Source: Methyloferula stellata AR4 (GTDB taxonomy: Bacteria; Pseudomonadota; Alphaproteobacteria; Rhizobiales; Beijerinckiaceae). Taken from it: a stretch of DNA of 64,000 bases. A program made the translations under genes and the position numbers. Below are positions 26,964 to 35,786 of the stretch, piece by piece. The stretch's first letter is position 1, and each line of letters opens with the position of its first letter. The DNA lies in NCBI RefSeq assembly GCF_000385335.1, contig NZ_ARWA01000001.1, positions 2,620,001 through 2,684,000 on the forward strand, written 5' to 3'. The notes under the pieces are model-generated. The model was not told the origin of the DNA, did not search any database, and was given only the letters and a program-made list of their open reading frames with translations.

Positions 26964-28095
26964 ATGCGCGCCGAAGCCGAAGCGCTCGTCGAAACGATCA
27001 AGCAATCCATGGGATTGCTGAGGAGGCATCTTTGACGTCGAGACCGCTACGCGCCGTCTCGCCGAACTGAATGCCAAAGTCGAAAATCCTGATCTCTGGA
27101 ACGATGCCGATGCCGCGCAAAAGATCATGCGCGAACGCACCGAGCTCGAAGATCGCCTGGGCGCGCTCGCGCGCTTCGACGCCGAGCTTGAAGATGCCGT
27201 GACGCTCGTCGAACTGGGCGAAAGCGAGGGCGACACTGAGACCGAGCAGGAAGGCATTACACAGCTTAAAGCCTTGAAGGCCGAGGCCGAACGACGCCAA
27301 GTCGAGGCGCTGCTGTCGGGCGAGGTCGACGCCAACGATACCTATATCGAAGTCCATTCCGGCGCCGGCGGCACCGAGAGCTGCGATTGGGCGCGCATGC
27401 TGTTTCGGATGTATGCGCGCTGGGCCGAGCGGCATAAGTTCAAGGTCGAGATCGTCGAAGAGACGGCGGGCGACGAGGCCGGGATCAAATCCGCCACTTT
27501 GCTGGTCAAGGGCCATAATGCGCATGGCTGGGCGAAGACGGAATCGGGCGTGCACCGGCTGGTGCGCATCTCGCCTTTCGATTCGAATGCACGGCGGCAT
27601 ACGAGCTTCGCCTCGGTCTGGGTCTATCCGGTCATCGACGATCGGATCGAAATCGACGTGAAGGAATCTGACTGCCGGATCGATACCTATCGCTCGTCCG
27701 GCGCGGGCGGCCAGCACATCAATACGACCGACTCCGCGGTCCGGATCACCCATCTTCCGACCGGCATCGTGGTTGCCTGTCAGGGCGAGCGGTCGCAGCA
27801 TAAGAACAAGGCGACGGCCTGGAACATGCTGCGTGCGCGGCTTTACGAGCGCGAGATGGCGATCCGCGAAGCGGCCGCCAGCGCCACCGAGGCGTCGAAG
27901 ACGGAGATCGGCTGGGGCCATCAGATCCGCTCTTACGTGCTGCAACCCTATCAGCTCGTGAAGGATCTGCGGACAGGCTACACATCGGGTACGCCGGGCG
28001 AGGTGCTCGACGGCGAACTCGACGATTTCATGGAGGCGACTCTGGCGCAGAAGGCCTATGGCGGCGGACCCGTCAGTGTCGAGGACGTGGAATAA
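26964..28095 (+). CDS. prfB: Peptide chain release factor 2, with programmed +1 frameshift
   Basis: Release factor 2 ends translation at UGA and UAA. The gene is read in two frames: 23 codons from the ATG at 26964 to an in-frame TGA at 27033-27035, then, after a +1 shift at CTT TGA C, 353 more residues to 28095 (376 in all). The stop-recognition motif SPF is in RISPFDSNARR and the catalytic GGQ is in SSGAGGQHINTTDSAVR. In related genomes a penicillin-binding protein gene often precedes prfB; here it follows a methyltransferase-like gene. Confidence 0.96.
27021..27036 (+). promoter_or_regulatory. prfB programmed +1 frameshift site
   Basis: AGGAGG (27021-27026), a three-base spacer CAT, then CTT TGA C (27030-27036). 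This matches the known prfB signal: an internal Shine-Dalgarno pulls the ribosome while it waits at a poorly terminated UGA, so low RF2 levels favour slipping into the +1 frame. It gives autogenous control of RF2. Confidence 0.95.
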
Positions 28096-28141
28096 TCTCG
28101 CTAAAGAGTCTAGCCTTCGATTCCAAAGCACGGCGGTAAAG

Positions 28142-28978
28142 ATGAACCGGCTAGACATCAAGCGTCCCGAACGCGAACGCATCTTCAACATGCCGGGCGT
28201 CGTGGTAGCTCTCATCGCCGTCTTGCTGGCGATCCACGGGTTGCGCGGTCTGCTGACGCCGGAACAGGACCTCGACATCCTTCAGCGCTTTGCCTTCGTG
28301 CCGGGGCGTTTCACCTTCGCCTTCGATCCGGACAAGGTTTCGCAGGCCTATAACGAACTCGCCAAAGCCAGCCCGTTGCGGGCCGAGATCGCGCGTTACT
28401 TTTTGGGCGACGGCGACGTGCAATGGTGGACGCCTCTCACCTATGCTTTTCTGCATGGCAATTGGATGCATGTCGGGTTGAATTGCCTATGGTTCGCGGC
28501 TTTCGGCGCGGCCGTCGCACGGCGTCTCACGACGTGGCGTTTCATGCTCTTCTTCGTCGTGACCGCCGTCGCCGGCGCGCTGATGCATTTCCTGACGCAT
28601 ATGACGGCGCTTGAACCGGTGATCGGCGCCTCGGCCGTCGTCTCCGGTACGATGGCAGCCGTCACGCGCTTTGCCTTCCAGCCGGGCGCTCCGCTCGGCG
28701 AGACGCTTGGCTTCGGGGTCAGGCATGGAGAGCCAAGCACCTATCAGCTACCGGCACCGCCTCTGCGCGAAGTTCTGACCGACCGCCGCGCTTTGACCTT
28801 TCTCGGTATCTGGTTTTTGATCAATTTTATTTTCGGGGTTTTCTCGGTGCCGCTCGGCGCAGGCAGCGTAGAGAACGCGCAGATTGCCTGGGAGGCCCAT
28901 ATCGGCGGATTTCTCGCGGGCTTTTTTCTGTTTCCCTGGTTTGATCCAACGCCGGCGGCTCCGAAGCCCGAGTCTTGA
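28142..28978 (+). CDS. Rhomboid-family intramembrane serine protease
   Basis: A 278-residue inner-membrane protein with about six helices. The rhomboid elements are in order: WWTPLTYAFLHGNWMHVGLN (first part of the active site, with H and N), then the serine in VIGASAVVSG, and the histidine in WEAHIGGFLAG. The residue after the catalytic serine is Ala where GASG is most common, which is seen in some alphaproteobacterial members. An insert of about 55 residues lies between the serine and histidine helices. The likely role is cleavage of membrane protein substrates. Confidence 0.9.
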   Translation: MNRLDIKRPERERIFNMPGVVVALIAVLLAIHGLRGLLTPEQDLDILQRFAFVPGRFTFAFDPDKVSQAYNELAKASPLRAEIARYFLGDGDVQWWTPLTYAFLHGNWMHVGLNCLWFAAFGAAVARRLTTWRFMLFFVVTAVAGALMHFLTHMTALEPVIGASAVVSGTMAAVTRFAFQPGAPLGETLGFGVRHGEPSTYQLPAPPLREVLTDRRALTFLGIWFLINFIFGVFSVPLGAGSVENAQIAWEAHIGGFLAGFFLFPWFDPTPAAPKPES

Positions 28979-29142
28979 ATTAAAACGGAAGCCCGATCCA
29001 GGCGGCGGCGGACCAGCACGCCGGTTAATCCCATCAGGCTCAGGCTCGCGCCATCCTTGACGGCGAAGGCGACCGGATCGTCGTCGAGCTCTCCTCGGCC
29101 GCCTCGAAAGCAGGCTTTCGAGGCCTGGCAGAAACGCGGCAT
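28979..29142 (-). pseudogene. Possible remnant of a UbiA-like prenyltransferase C-terminus
   Basis: In one leftward frame the stretch GELDDDPVAFAVKDGASLSL followed by a short hydrophobic segment resembles the last loop and helix of phosphoribosyl-decaprenol-type UbiA proteins. No upstream remainder of such a gene is found, and the hydrophobic part just upstream (29206-29140) is in another frame. I treat it as a weakly supported relic. Confidence 0.25.
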
Positions 29143-29516
29143 CGAAAAGCCTGATGGGCAGGCCCGCCGCCGCCAACAAAAATAAATGAATCACGCCTTG
29201 CGGCATTGCCCGGGAATCTCTCCGAAATTCGCGGCCCGAACTTAGCGGTTCGACCTTAATCTCCGCTCAGCGCCAATTTGGAAAAACGGGGCTATTGCCG
29301 AAATGATCAGCAGGCACCTGCTCTTGCCGCAAGTGCGAGGGCATTCGCAGTGCGTCAGAGCCGGTGAACTTATCCCAGTATTGTTTAATCTTACGCGCCC
29401 GAAGCCCAACCTAAAGAGGGAAAGTGCACTGTTGCGTCCTGCTCAAATCGCAGGCATGCTTGCGTCATGTTGCAGCACCCTAATGTGGGATGCGAATTTA
29501 ATCGGAGGAGGCGAGC
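29143..29516. other. Gene-poor region upstream of the CBS protein
   Basis: Together with the relic before it, this makes 538 bp between rhomboid and the CBS gene without a credible complete gene. A strong Shine-Dalgarno (CGGAGGAGGCG, from 29503) precedes the CBS start. I could not place promoter boxes with confidence. Confidence 0.5.
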
Positions 29517-29948
29517 ATGACCGTCGCGCGGATTCTCGCGGTGAAAGGGACGGAGGTTGTCACCACACAGCCGCATAGGACTTTAAAAGAGGTCGCCGAG
29601 CTTCTGGCCACGCGCGATATTGGTGCGATCGTGGTCGCCGATATCCAGGGCAGCGTGCTCGGCATATTGTCGGAACGCGATATCGTCAGGGCCATCGGCC
29701 ATCGTGGTGCCGAAGCGCTGGGCGACGCCGTCTCCACGCATATGACATCCAAGGTCGTGACGACGACCGACGATGAAAGTATTCATGCAACGATGGAAAA
29801 GATGAACCTTGGGCGGTTCCGGCATCTGCCGGTGATGAGGAACGGCAAGCTCGGCGGCATTCTCTCGATCGGAGATGTGGTCAAATATCGTCTGGCCGAA
29901 ATGGAGCACGAACATTCGGCCATGCGCGAATATATCGCTTCGGCCTGA
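29517..29948 (+). CDS. Paired CBS-domain protein
   Basis: A 143-residue protein made only of two CBS motifs in tandem (GAIVVADIQGSVLGILSERDIVRAI and RHLPVMRNGKLGGILSIGDVVK), forming one Bateman module that usually binds AMP, ATP or SAM. Free-standing proteins of this kind are frequent in Hyphomicrobiales and their targets are mostly unknown. The Shine-Dalgarno is very strong, suggesting high expression. The region between the two motifs (DDESIHATMEKM) is as in relatives. A hairpin repeat follows the stop. Confidence 0.9.
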   Translation: MTVARILAVKGTEVVTTQPHRTLKEVAELLATRDIGAIVVADIQGSVLGILSERDIVRAIGHRGAEALGDAVSTHMTSKVVTTTDDESIHATMEKMNLGRFRHLPVMRNGKLGGILSIGDVVKYRLAEMEHEHSAMREYIASA

Positions 29949-29949
29949 A

Positions 29950-29993
29950 GCATGATCCCGAAAAGTTGCAGACTTTTCGGATCAAGATCATGC
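29950..29993. repeat. Short palindromic repeat, class E, copy 1
   Basis: GCATGATCCCGAAAAGTTGC pairs with the following AGACTTTTCGGATCAAGATC ATGC part: arms CCGAAAAGT/ACTTTTCGG and GCATGATC/GATCATGC. It lies right after the CBS gene and may work as a terminator. Similar units lie at 31634 and 39898. Confidence 0.75.
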
Positions 29994-30022
29994 GTCGAAC
30001 AAAGGCTTCGAGCGGCCGTGCT

Positions 30023-31045
30023 CTACAGGCTGTTGTCGCCGAGCGGCATGAGGGTGATGTTGTCGCGAATGTCCGGCATTGCGCGGCGGGCCGCCTCGCG
30101 GCCGATCGCGATCAATTCGTCGGCGCGATGAAAATCGAAAAGGCCCACGGCGCCGAGACGCGCATTGATCATCACGTCGGGCGGATCGCCGGCTAGACGC
30201 GAGCGCGAAATGCGCCCTTGCGTGATGTTGAATGCGTCGATCATCGCATTGGCTATGCCTGGGGCGCCGTCGTGTCTGCGTCCGAAATGCCGATGAAGAT
30301 TGCCGCGCATGCCGTTGAGGAAGCGGTTTTTGCGCTCGGGTTCGGGCTGCACGTCAAGCTCAGGTTCGGGCGGCGCTTTGTTCAATATTCCATGATCGCT
30401 GATGACGGTGCCGCGAAAGGCCGGATCGCTGATCAGATTGACCGCTATCACCATTTCCGCGCCGAGTGCGCGGCAAACCGTGACCGGAACGGGATTGACC
30501 AAAGCGCCGTCGAAAAGCCAGCGTCCGCCAATCGGGACAGGCTCGAAAATACCGGGCAGCGCATAAGACGCCCGGATCGCTTGAACGAGATCGCCTTTGC
30601 TGAGCCAAATTTCATGGCCGGTCGAGACCTCCGTCGCGACGGCTGCAAAGACTGTCGACAGATGTTCGATTCTCTTGCCGACGAGTTCCTGATCGAGGCG
30701 TGTCTTCAGGCGTCCTCCGCCGAGGAGCCCAATGCCCGAGAGGCTGAAATCCATCAGGCCGAAGACGCGTTTCTTGGTGAGGCTTCGGGCGAAGGATTCG
30801 AGCGCCTCGAGTCGGCCCGCCGCCGCACAGCCGCCAACGACCGCGCCGATCGATGTCCCTGCGATGATGTCTGGAACAATGCCTTGGTTCGCGAGCTCCA
30901 GGATGACGCCAATATGCGACCAGCCGCGTGCCGCGCCGGCACCCAGTGCAAGGCCCAGCCGCGGCCGGTGCTCTCTTTGGGGCCCGAGCGGAATCGTGCC
31001 GTTCCCGCCGGCCGTATTCTGGGGTTTTTGTGTATGTATGGACAT
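30023..31045 (-). CDS. Patatin-like phospholipase family protein
   Basis: A 340-residue hydrolase of the RssA/patatin type. The oxyanion loop GLALGAGAARGWSHIG (about 32-47), the nucleophile in GTSIGAVVGG (about 64) and the catalytic aspartate in LFDGALVNPVPV make a Ser-Asp dyad. It probably cleaves acyl esters of phospholipids or related lipids in the cytoplasm or at the inner membrane. A proline-rich, charged insert (PPEPELDVQPEPERKNR) interrupts the C-terminal half. Nothing nearby indicates a pathway. Confidence 0.9.
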   Translation of the reverse strand: MSIHTQKPQNTAGGNGTIPLGPQREHRPRLGLALGAGAARGWSHIGVILELANQGIVPDIIAGTSIGAVVGGCAAAGRLEALESFARSLTKKRVFGLMDFSLSGIGLLGGGRLKTRLDQELVGKRIEHLSTVFAAVATEVSTGHEIWLSKGDLVQAIRASYALPGIFEPVPIGGRWLFDGALVNPVPVTVCRALGAEMVIAVNLISDPAFRGTVISDHGILNKAPPEPELDVQPEPERKNRFLNGMRGNLHRHFGRRHDGAPGIANAMIDAFNITQGRISRSRLAGDPPDVMINARLGAVGLFDFHRADELIAIGREAARRAMPDIRDNITLMPLGDNSL

Positions 31046-31207
31046 CGCATCCGCGTCTCGAAGCGCATCGCTCCGGTTTTCTAGATTGTTGCGTAGGGCG
31101 GCATATCAATCCGTCTCGGCGCATTTTTGAGCCGATTAAGCTTATATTCCGTTGCTGCTTGTTTCGTGTTGCCATCGATGTGTTCGATGGCCAATGCACG
31201 GCTGGTT

Positions 31208-31615
31208 TTAGGACTCGAAAACGAGTCTGGCGCCGCCGTCGCCTGCGACGATCTTGCGATAGAAGCAGGAACGCCGTCCCGTGTGACAAGCGCCGCCGTC
31301 GCCACCTGGTTCCACCGACATCAAAAGCGCGTCCTGATCACAATCGACGCGGATCTCGACCACTTTTTGAACCTGCCCCGACGTGTCGCCTTTGCGCCAT
31401 AAGCTTTGGCGTGAGCGTGACCAATAATGCGCCGTGCCGGTTTCAAGCGTGAGCTTCAGAGCTTCCGCATTCATATAAGCCAGCATCAAAATGCTGTTAT
31501 CCTTCACGTCGACGGTCACGCAGACGACGAGCCCGTCCTTATCGAAGCGCGGCGTCAGCACGTCGCCTTCCTCGAGTTCGGCCTTGGTCCCCGGCGGTGG
31601 AAAAGCGTCCGCCAT
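31208..31615 (-). CDS. hisI: Phosphoribosyl-AMP cyclohydrolase
   Basis: A 135-residue enzyme of histidine synthesis that opens the adenine ring of phosphoribosyl-AMP. Family motifs are clear: YWSRSRQSLWRKGDTSG, the metal site VDCDQDALL, and the zinc cysteine region ACHTGRRSCFYR. The ATG at 31615 with GAGAGGA upstream is chosen; an in-frame start at 31672 would lie inside a palindromic repeat. It stands apart from other his genes and next to folE, an arrangement also seen in relatives. Confidence 0.95.
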   Translation of the reverse strand: MADAFPPPGTKAELEEGDVLTPRFDKDGLVVCVTVDVKDNSILMLAYMNAEALKLTLETGTAHYWSRSRQSLWRKGDTSGQVQKVVEIRVDCDQDALLMSVEPGGDGGACHTGRRSCFYRKIVAGDGGARLVFES

Positions 31616-31633
31616 GGCGGATGTCCTCTCAAA

Positions 31634-31677
31634 GCATGATCCCAAAAGCTGCAGACTTTCGAAAAAGATCACGCGCT
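31634..31677. repeat. Short palindromic repeat, class E, copy 2 (degenerate)
   Basis: GCATGATCCCAAAAGCTGCA and GACTTTCGAAAAAGATCACGC correspond position by position to the class E element at 29950, with several mismatches in the arms. It lies between folE and hisI. Confidence 0.6.
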
Positions 31678-31780
31678 AAAAATGAAGCGGCGCGGATGTC
31701 AAAAACGCATCCGCGGCCGGACTAGGTTTATACCTAAGCCGGCCGCGAAAAATGCATAGAAAGACGGTGAGCGCGCCTCG

Positions 31781-32413
31781 TTATTTTCCGCGCACAAGCG
31801 TTAGAAAGCGGATCTGCTCAGCCGGATCGTCGCGGAAAATGCCGGTGAACTGCGTCGTCGTCGTTTTCGCGCCTTGCTTCTGCACGCCCCGGATCGACAT
31901 GCACATATGCTCGGCTTCGAGCATGACGGCGCAGCCGCGCGGTTTCATGAAGATGTCGATCGCGCCGATAATCTGCGCCGTTAGGGCCTCCTGCGTCTGC
32001 AGGCGCTTGGCGTAGATATCGACGAGCCGTGCCAGTTTCGACAGGCCGACGACGCCGTCCTCACCGGGATAATAGGCTATATGCGCGTGACCGAAGAACG
32101 GCACCATATGGTGCTCGCAATGCGACGAGAACGGTATATCGCGGATGAGGACCATGTCGTCATAACCGTGGACCTCTTCGAACATGCGCGCGAGAACGTC
32201 GGACGCATCCTCTTTGTAGCCGGCGAAAAACTCTTCATAGGCTTTCACGACACGCTTGGGCGTATCACGCAGGCCCTCGCGCGCCGGATTGTCGCCGGCC
32301 CAGCGCAAAAGAACTTCGACGGCGGCTTCCGCCTCTTCGCGTGTCGGGCGCTTGACGGGGTTTTTGTCTTGGGTTTGCGTGCGTTCGAGCAAGGACTTAA
32401 CCACGGCATCCAT
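31781..32413 (-). CDS. folE: GTP cyclohydrolase I
   Basis: A 210-residue enzyme that converts GTP to 7,8-dihydroneopterin triphosphate, the entry to folate. The zinc ligands are in [11 protein letters not shown] and [12 protein letters not shown], and the substrate-binding [13 protein letters not shown] and RLQTQEALT stretches are intact. The ATG at 32413 follows a GGAGG Shine-Dalgarno. It precedes hisI on the same strand and diverges from the IscU-like gene. Confidence 0.97.
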   Translation of the reverse strand: MDAVVKSLLERTQTQDKNPVKRPTREEAEAAVEVLLRWAGDNPAREGLRDTPKRVVKAYEEFFAGYKEDASDVLARMFEEVHGYDDMVLIRDIPFSSHCEHHMVPFFGHAHIAYYPGEDGVVGLSKLARLVDIYAKRLQTQEALTAQIIGAIDIFMKPRGCAVMLEAEHMCMSIRGVQKQGAKTTTTQFTGIFRDDPAEQIRFLTLVRGK

Positions 32414-32551
32414 GTGGTGCCTCCAAAAGTTTCAATCTTCGTCCATTGGGAGTGCTTCGCAGACGGGGGACACCGGACGGACGTTTGGCCGGTGAAATAG
32501 AATCGCGCCTCGAAATTTGCCAGATCTCGTTCGCCAAGCCCCGCCTTCCTA

Positions 32552-32557
32552 TATAAT
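32552..32557 (+). promoter_or_regulatory. Candidate -10 box before the IscU-like gene
   Basis: TATAAT stands in an unusually AT-rich patch (ATATAATATATG) about 70 bp before the start codon. No good -35 hexamer is visible at the proper distance, so the assignment is weak. Confidence 0.35.
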
Positions 32558-32624
32558 ATATGTAGGTGCCCGTCACCGGGGCACAATGTTCCAGGGCTGG
32601 CGCATCGAGGCTTCGTAATCGATC

Positions 32625-33083
32625 ATGCTCACCAATATATACAATGAACATATCCTCGACCTTGCCGCGAATATCCCGCGGCAGGGTCGTCTCGAAGTTC
32701 CGGATGCCTCTGCCAAGGCGCATTCCAAACTGTGCGGCTCGACGATTATCGTCGATCTCGTGATGCGGGACGGCAAAGTCGTCGATTTCGCCCATGATGT
32801 GAAAGCCTGCGCCCTGAGTCAGGCCGCCGCATCAATCATGGCACGCAATATCATCGGCTCGACCGCTCCGGAGCTGCGTGAATTGCGTGACAAGATGCGT
32901 GCCATGTTGAAGGAGAACGGGCCGCCGCCGGACGGCAAATGGGCGGAAATGGCGGTGCTCGAGCCGGTTCGCGACTTCAAGCCGAGGCACACGTCGACGC
33001 TTTTGACTTTTGAGGCGACCGTCGATGCCCTCAATCAGATCGAGGCAAAGGCCTCGGCCAACCCGGCTGCGAAGGCGGGCTGA
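32625..33083 (+). CDS. IscU/NifU-like scaffold protein with one cluster cysteine replaced
   Basis: A 152-residue protein of the iron-sulfur scaffold family. The first ligand region reads HSKLCGSTI and the second VKACALSQAAASIM, so two of the three usual cysteines are kept. The third site, HCSxL in IscU, reads RHTSTLLTFEA, with threonine for cysteine; the aspartate after the first cysteine (CGD) is serine. Proteins of this form are found across Hyphomicrobiales near yidD, so the change is a family trait rather than damage. Whether it holds a cluster is uncertain. Confidence 0.85.
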   Translation: MLTNIYNEHILDLAANIPRQGRLEVPDASAKAHSKLCGSTIIVDLVMRDGKVVDFAHDVKACALSQAAASIMARNIIGSTAPELRELRDKMRAMLKENGPPPDGKWAEMAVLEPVRDFKPRHTSTLLTFEATVDALNQIEAKASANPAAKAG

Positions 33084-33108
33084 GCGCAGCAAGCTTAGCT
33101 GGAAGACC

Positions 33109-33132
33109 AAAAAAGCCGCAGGGCGCGGCTTT
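33109..33132 (-). terminator. Two-way terminator between IscU-like and MipA genes
   Basis: AAAGCCGC and GCGGCTTT form a perfect 8-bp stem around AGGGC. On the minus strand it is followed by six T residues (the A-run at 33109-33114), so it should end leftward transcription from the MipA gene; it can also act on the plus strand. Confidence 0.75.
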
Positions 33133-33196
33133 GATGGGCAGTTAAGCTTGGCTTTTACGCTCCGAGACTGGCCATTAGGGCCAGCCTTTCAAGTGT

Positions 33197-34033
33197 CTAG
33201 AATCCGAGGATGCCCAGACCGCCCCACGCAAATGTGTAATTGATCGTGGCGCCGCCTTTGAACTCATCCTTTGAGCCGAGCCTATTCGGGATCGGGCTCG
33301 CGCCGGCGTCGCCGATCAGCCTGTTGTAGCCACCGTAACCGATCACATTCCAAGACCGATTGAAATCATATCGGGCCTGCAGGACGCCGCCGACAGTATC
33401 CAAGCCGCCCGATGCAGAATAGGGTGTGACCCTTCCGTTCAGCGCGGCTTCAATGGGATTCACCGAGAAATAGGCGGCCATGAAGGGCGTGTCGCCATAG
33501 CCCAAGCGCGGGCCCGCCGAGAATGTCCAGGGGCCGGTACGATAGACGCCATCGATCGACAGATTGGCTTCAAGACCCTTATTGCCGTTGACGGCTTGAG
33601 TGACTTCGAGATGCGCCCGGATGACATTGGCGAACCAATATTCGACAAAACCGCCGAGCTCGGCTGACCAGCCGACGTTATGCATGCCGAAGAAAGCGCC
33701 GTTCCCGTCGCTCAATCCACGGCGCGAAATGTAACGCGCAACCGGGCCTGCTTTGAACGGGCCGTAGTCGAAGAGGTCCAGGGTGAAACCGTCATCCAAT
33801 GCGATGAAAGGCGCAGGCTCGTTGGAATGCCAGCGCGTAATCTGGCCCAACGGAACCGCGGTATAGGTTTTGGATCCAGGAAATTGGTTCTGGACGCCGG
33901 CGCCGACGCCGAGCGTCAGAAGCCATTCGTCCGGGACGACAACTGGGGGCCGAGGGGTGAGATCGGCGGCTAAGGCCGATCCGCTGAGCAAGGCCGCCGC
34001 GGCAGTCGCGAAGAAAAGAGATTGTATACGCAA
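33197..34033 (-). CDS. MipA/OmpV-family outer membrane protein
   Basis: A 278-residue beta-barrel protein. A signal peptide (LFFATAAAALLSGSALA) is followed by DLTPRPP and then alternating strands; the last residue is phenylalanine, as the outer-membrane assembly machinery prefers. The LTLGVGAGVQNQFPGSK opening and GPRLGYGDTPFMAAYFSV stretch match the MipA/OmpV family, linked to scaffolding of murein enzymes or to porin-like roles. The start appears to be a TTG at 34033. It interrupts the IscU-like/yidD pair that are often close in relatives. Confidence 0.85.
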   Translation of the reverse strand: MRIQSLFFATAAAALLSGSALAADLTPRPPVVVPDEWLLTLGVGAGVQNQFPGSKTYTAVPLGQITRWHSNEPAPFIALDDGFTLDLFDYGPFKAGPVARYISRRGLSDGNGAFFGMHNVGWSAELGGFVEYWFANVIRAHLEVTQAVNGNKGLEANLSIDGVYRTGPWTFSAGPRLGYGDTPFMAAYFSVNPIEAALNGRVTPYSASGGLDTVGGVLQARYDFNRSWNVIGYGGYNRLIGDAGASPIPNRLGSKDEFKGGATINYTFAWGGLGILGF

Positions 34034-34188
34034 GGCAGCCCCGCATCCTGTTTGAGTCTTATAATTTCAACGTGCAGTGTGAACCCGTCGCCCCATAATC
34101 GCGAGTGCATATATGCAACACACGCGAAGCAAATCGCGGTGAGCATATGCGTGAAATTACGCAGGGAAAGTTAAGAGGTATTGTGGTC

Positions 34189-34548
34189 ATGTCTTTGGCT
34201 CGCGAAAAGCGCATTCGTCCTATGCGGCTGGCAGCCCATTGGCTCATCCGCGCCTATCAATTGAGCCTGTCCCTCGTCCTTGGCCGGCATTGCCGGCACT
34301 TGCCGACCTGTTCGTCCTATATGGACGAAGCGATCACGACGCACGGCCTTTGGGCTGGCGGCTGGATGGGCTTTGCAAGACTTTGCCGCTGCCATCCTTG
34401 GGGAACGGAAGGTTTCGACCCGGTGCCGGCCGTTTTGCCCGAACGCGCGCACTGGGGGCGTCCGTGGCGTTATGGGTCCTGGCGTGGGCCGCTCATATGC
34501 GAGCCCTGCGCTCCGGCATCCTCCCCATTTGATGCTGCAGATCATTGA
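34189..34548 (+). CDS. yidD: Membrane protein insertion efficiency factor YidD
   Basis: A 119-residue protein with an amphipathic N-terminal helix and the cysteine-rich YidD core: RHCRHLPTCSSYMDEAI, then GLWAGGWMGFARLCRCHPWG and FDPVP. YidD lies at the inner membrane and helps the YidC insertase. I chose the ATG at 34189 with AAGAGG upstream; a longer in-frame start at 34105 adds residues that do not match the family. The C-terminal 40 residues are less conserved. Confidence 0.93.
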   Translation: MSLAREKRIRPMRLAAHWLIRAYQLSLSLVLGRHCRHLPTCSSYMDEAITTHGLWAGGWMGFARLCRCHPWGTEGFDPVPAVLPERAHWGRPWRYGSWRGPLICEPCAPASSPFDAADH

Positions 34549-34599
34549 TTTCATGTCTGAACGAGCAGCTATGCCGCAGCTGTTTCATCCCGCTCTATA

Positions 34600-34640
34600 T
34601 TGACAGTCTAGTATTTCTATAGAAAGTGTAATTACTTTCT
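34600..34640 (+). promoter_or_regulatory. Promoter and dyads before the sulfate-binding protein
   Basis: A consensus -35 box TTGACA lies at 34600-34605. TTTCTATAGAAA (34614-34625) is a perfect 12-bp palindrome, and AGAAAGT / ACTTTCT (34621-34627 and 34634-34640) form a second overlapping dyad just before the GGAG Shine-Dalgarno. The stacking of dyads suggests repressor control, perhaps by sulfur supply. Confidence 0.5.
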
Positions 34641-34653
34641 TGGAGATAATGTC

Positions 34654-35688
34654 GTGTCGAGATTTGGGACCCTCCGCCGCAGCCTTGATCTGGCTTTTTT
34701 TGCGCTGGCTTTTTTGACCATCGTTTTCACAACGGTTTTCGCGCATGCCGCCACGAGCCTGCTGAATGTTTCCTACGATCCGACTCGCGAACTCTATCGC
34801 GCGATCAACGAAGCTTTCATCGCCGATTGGAAGAAGAAAACCGGCGAAGACATCAACATCCGGACGTCGCATGGCGGCTCTGGCGCGCAAGCCCGCGCGG
34901 TGATCGACGGGCTCGGCGCCGACGTCGTCACTTTGGCGCTGGCTGCCGATATCGATGCCATCGCGGCCAAAACGGGCAAGATTCCTGCCGATTGGCAAAA
35001 GCGTCTGCCGAATAATTCGACGCCCTATACGTCCACCATCGTCTTTGCCGTGCGCAAGGGCAATCCAAAGGGCATCAAGGACTGGGACGATCTCGTCAAA
35101 CCGGGAGTCGCGGTGATCTCGCCCAATCCCAAAACCTCCGGTGGGGCGCGCTGGAATTATCTGGCGGCTTGGGCCTATGCCGCCAAAAAATTCAATGGCG
35201 ACGAGGGCAAGATCAAGGAGTTCATTGCCGCGCTCTATAAAAACGTTCCGGTTCTCGACACGGGTGCGCGCGGCGCGACGATTAGCTTCGCGCAACGCGG
35301 TCTAGGCGACGTTCTCGTCGCTTGGGAAAACGACGCCTATCTGCTCAGCGAGGAGTTCGGAAAGGACAAGTTCGAAATCATCACGCCGTCGATCTCGATC
35401 CTGGCCGAGCCGCCGGTCGCCTTGGTCGACGGCAATGCCGACGCGGACGGCAACCGCAAATTGGCTGAGGCCTATCTCGCATTCCTCTATACGCCCCAGG
35501 CGCAAGCGATCATTGCCAAGAACTTCTATCGCCCGACGATTCCAGAGTCCGCTGCGCCGGAGGACATCGCGCGCTTCCACAAGATCGATCTCGTCACGAT
35601 CGACAAGGATTTTGGCGGCTGGGCCAAGGCGCAGGCGACGCATTTCGCCGATGGCGGGATCTTTGATCAAATCTACAAGTCCCGCTAA
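34654..35688 (+). CDS. Sulfate ABC transporter substrate-binding protein
   Basis: A 344-residue periplasmic binding protein with a signal sequence ending near TTVFAHA. The family core is visible: [53 protein letters not shown] and [12 protein letters not shown], all residues of the sulfate/thiosulfate pocket. The GTG start at 34654 has GGAG 8 nt upstream. Permease and ATPase genes (cysT, cysW, cysA) are absent here, so it must work with a transporter encoded elsewhere. The promoter region carries overlapping palindromes. Confidence 0.93.
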   Translation: MSRFGTLRRSLDLAFFALAFLTIVFTTVFAHAATSLLNVSYDPTRELYRAINEAFIADWKKKTGEDINIRTSHGGSGAQARAVIDGLGADVVTLALAADIDAIAAKTGKIPADWQKRLPNNSTPYTSTIVFAVRKGNPKGIKDWDDLVKPGVAVISPNPKTSGGARWNYLAAWAYAAKKFNGDEGKIKEFIAALYKNVPVLDTGARGATISFAQRGLGDVLVAWENDAYLLSEEFGKDKFEIITPSISILAEPPVALVDGNADADGNRKLAEAYLAFLYTPQAQAIIAKNFYRPTIPESAAPEDIARFHKIDLVTIDKDFGGWAKAQATHFADGGIFDQIYKSR

Positions 35689-35786
35689 ATCCTCTCAGCG
35701 TCGACATGCGTTTAGGAAGCTTGCCGGTTTAAAATTCGGCCAGTCCGGCTAAGTTGCGGCCGCTATCTCTTCCGAAAGCCTTAACC

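Noticed and set aside
28748-29206. Arginine-rich leftward frame opposite the rhomboid gene
   Set aside because: About half of it is antisense to rhomboid, and its composition (arginine/proline runs) is that of a shadow frame. Only the short UbiA-like stretch in another frame was kept, as a weak relic.
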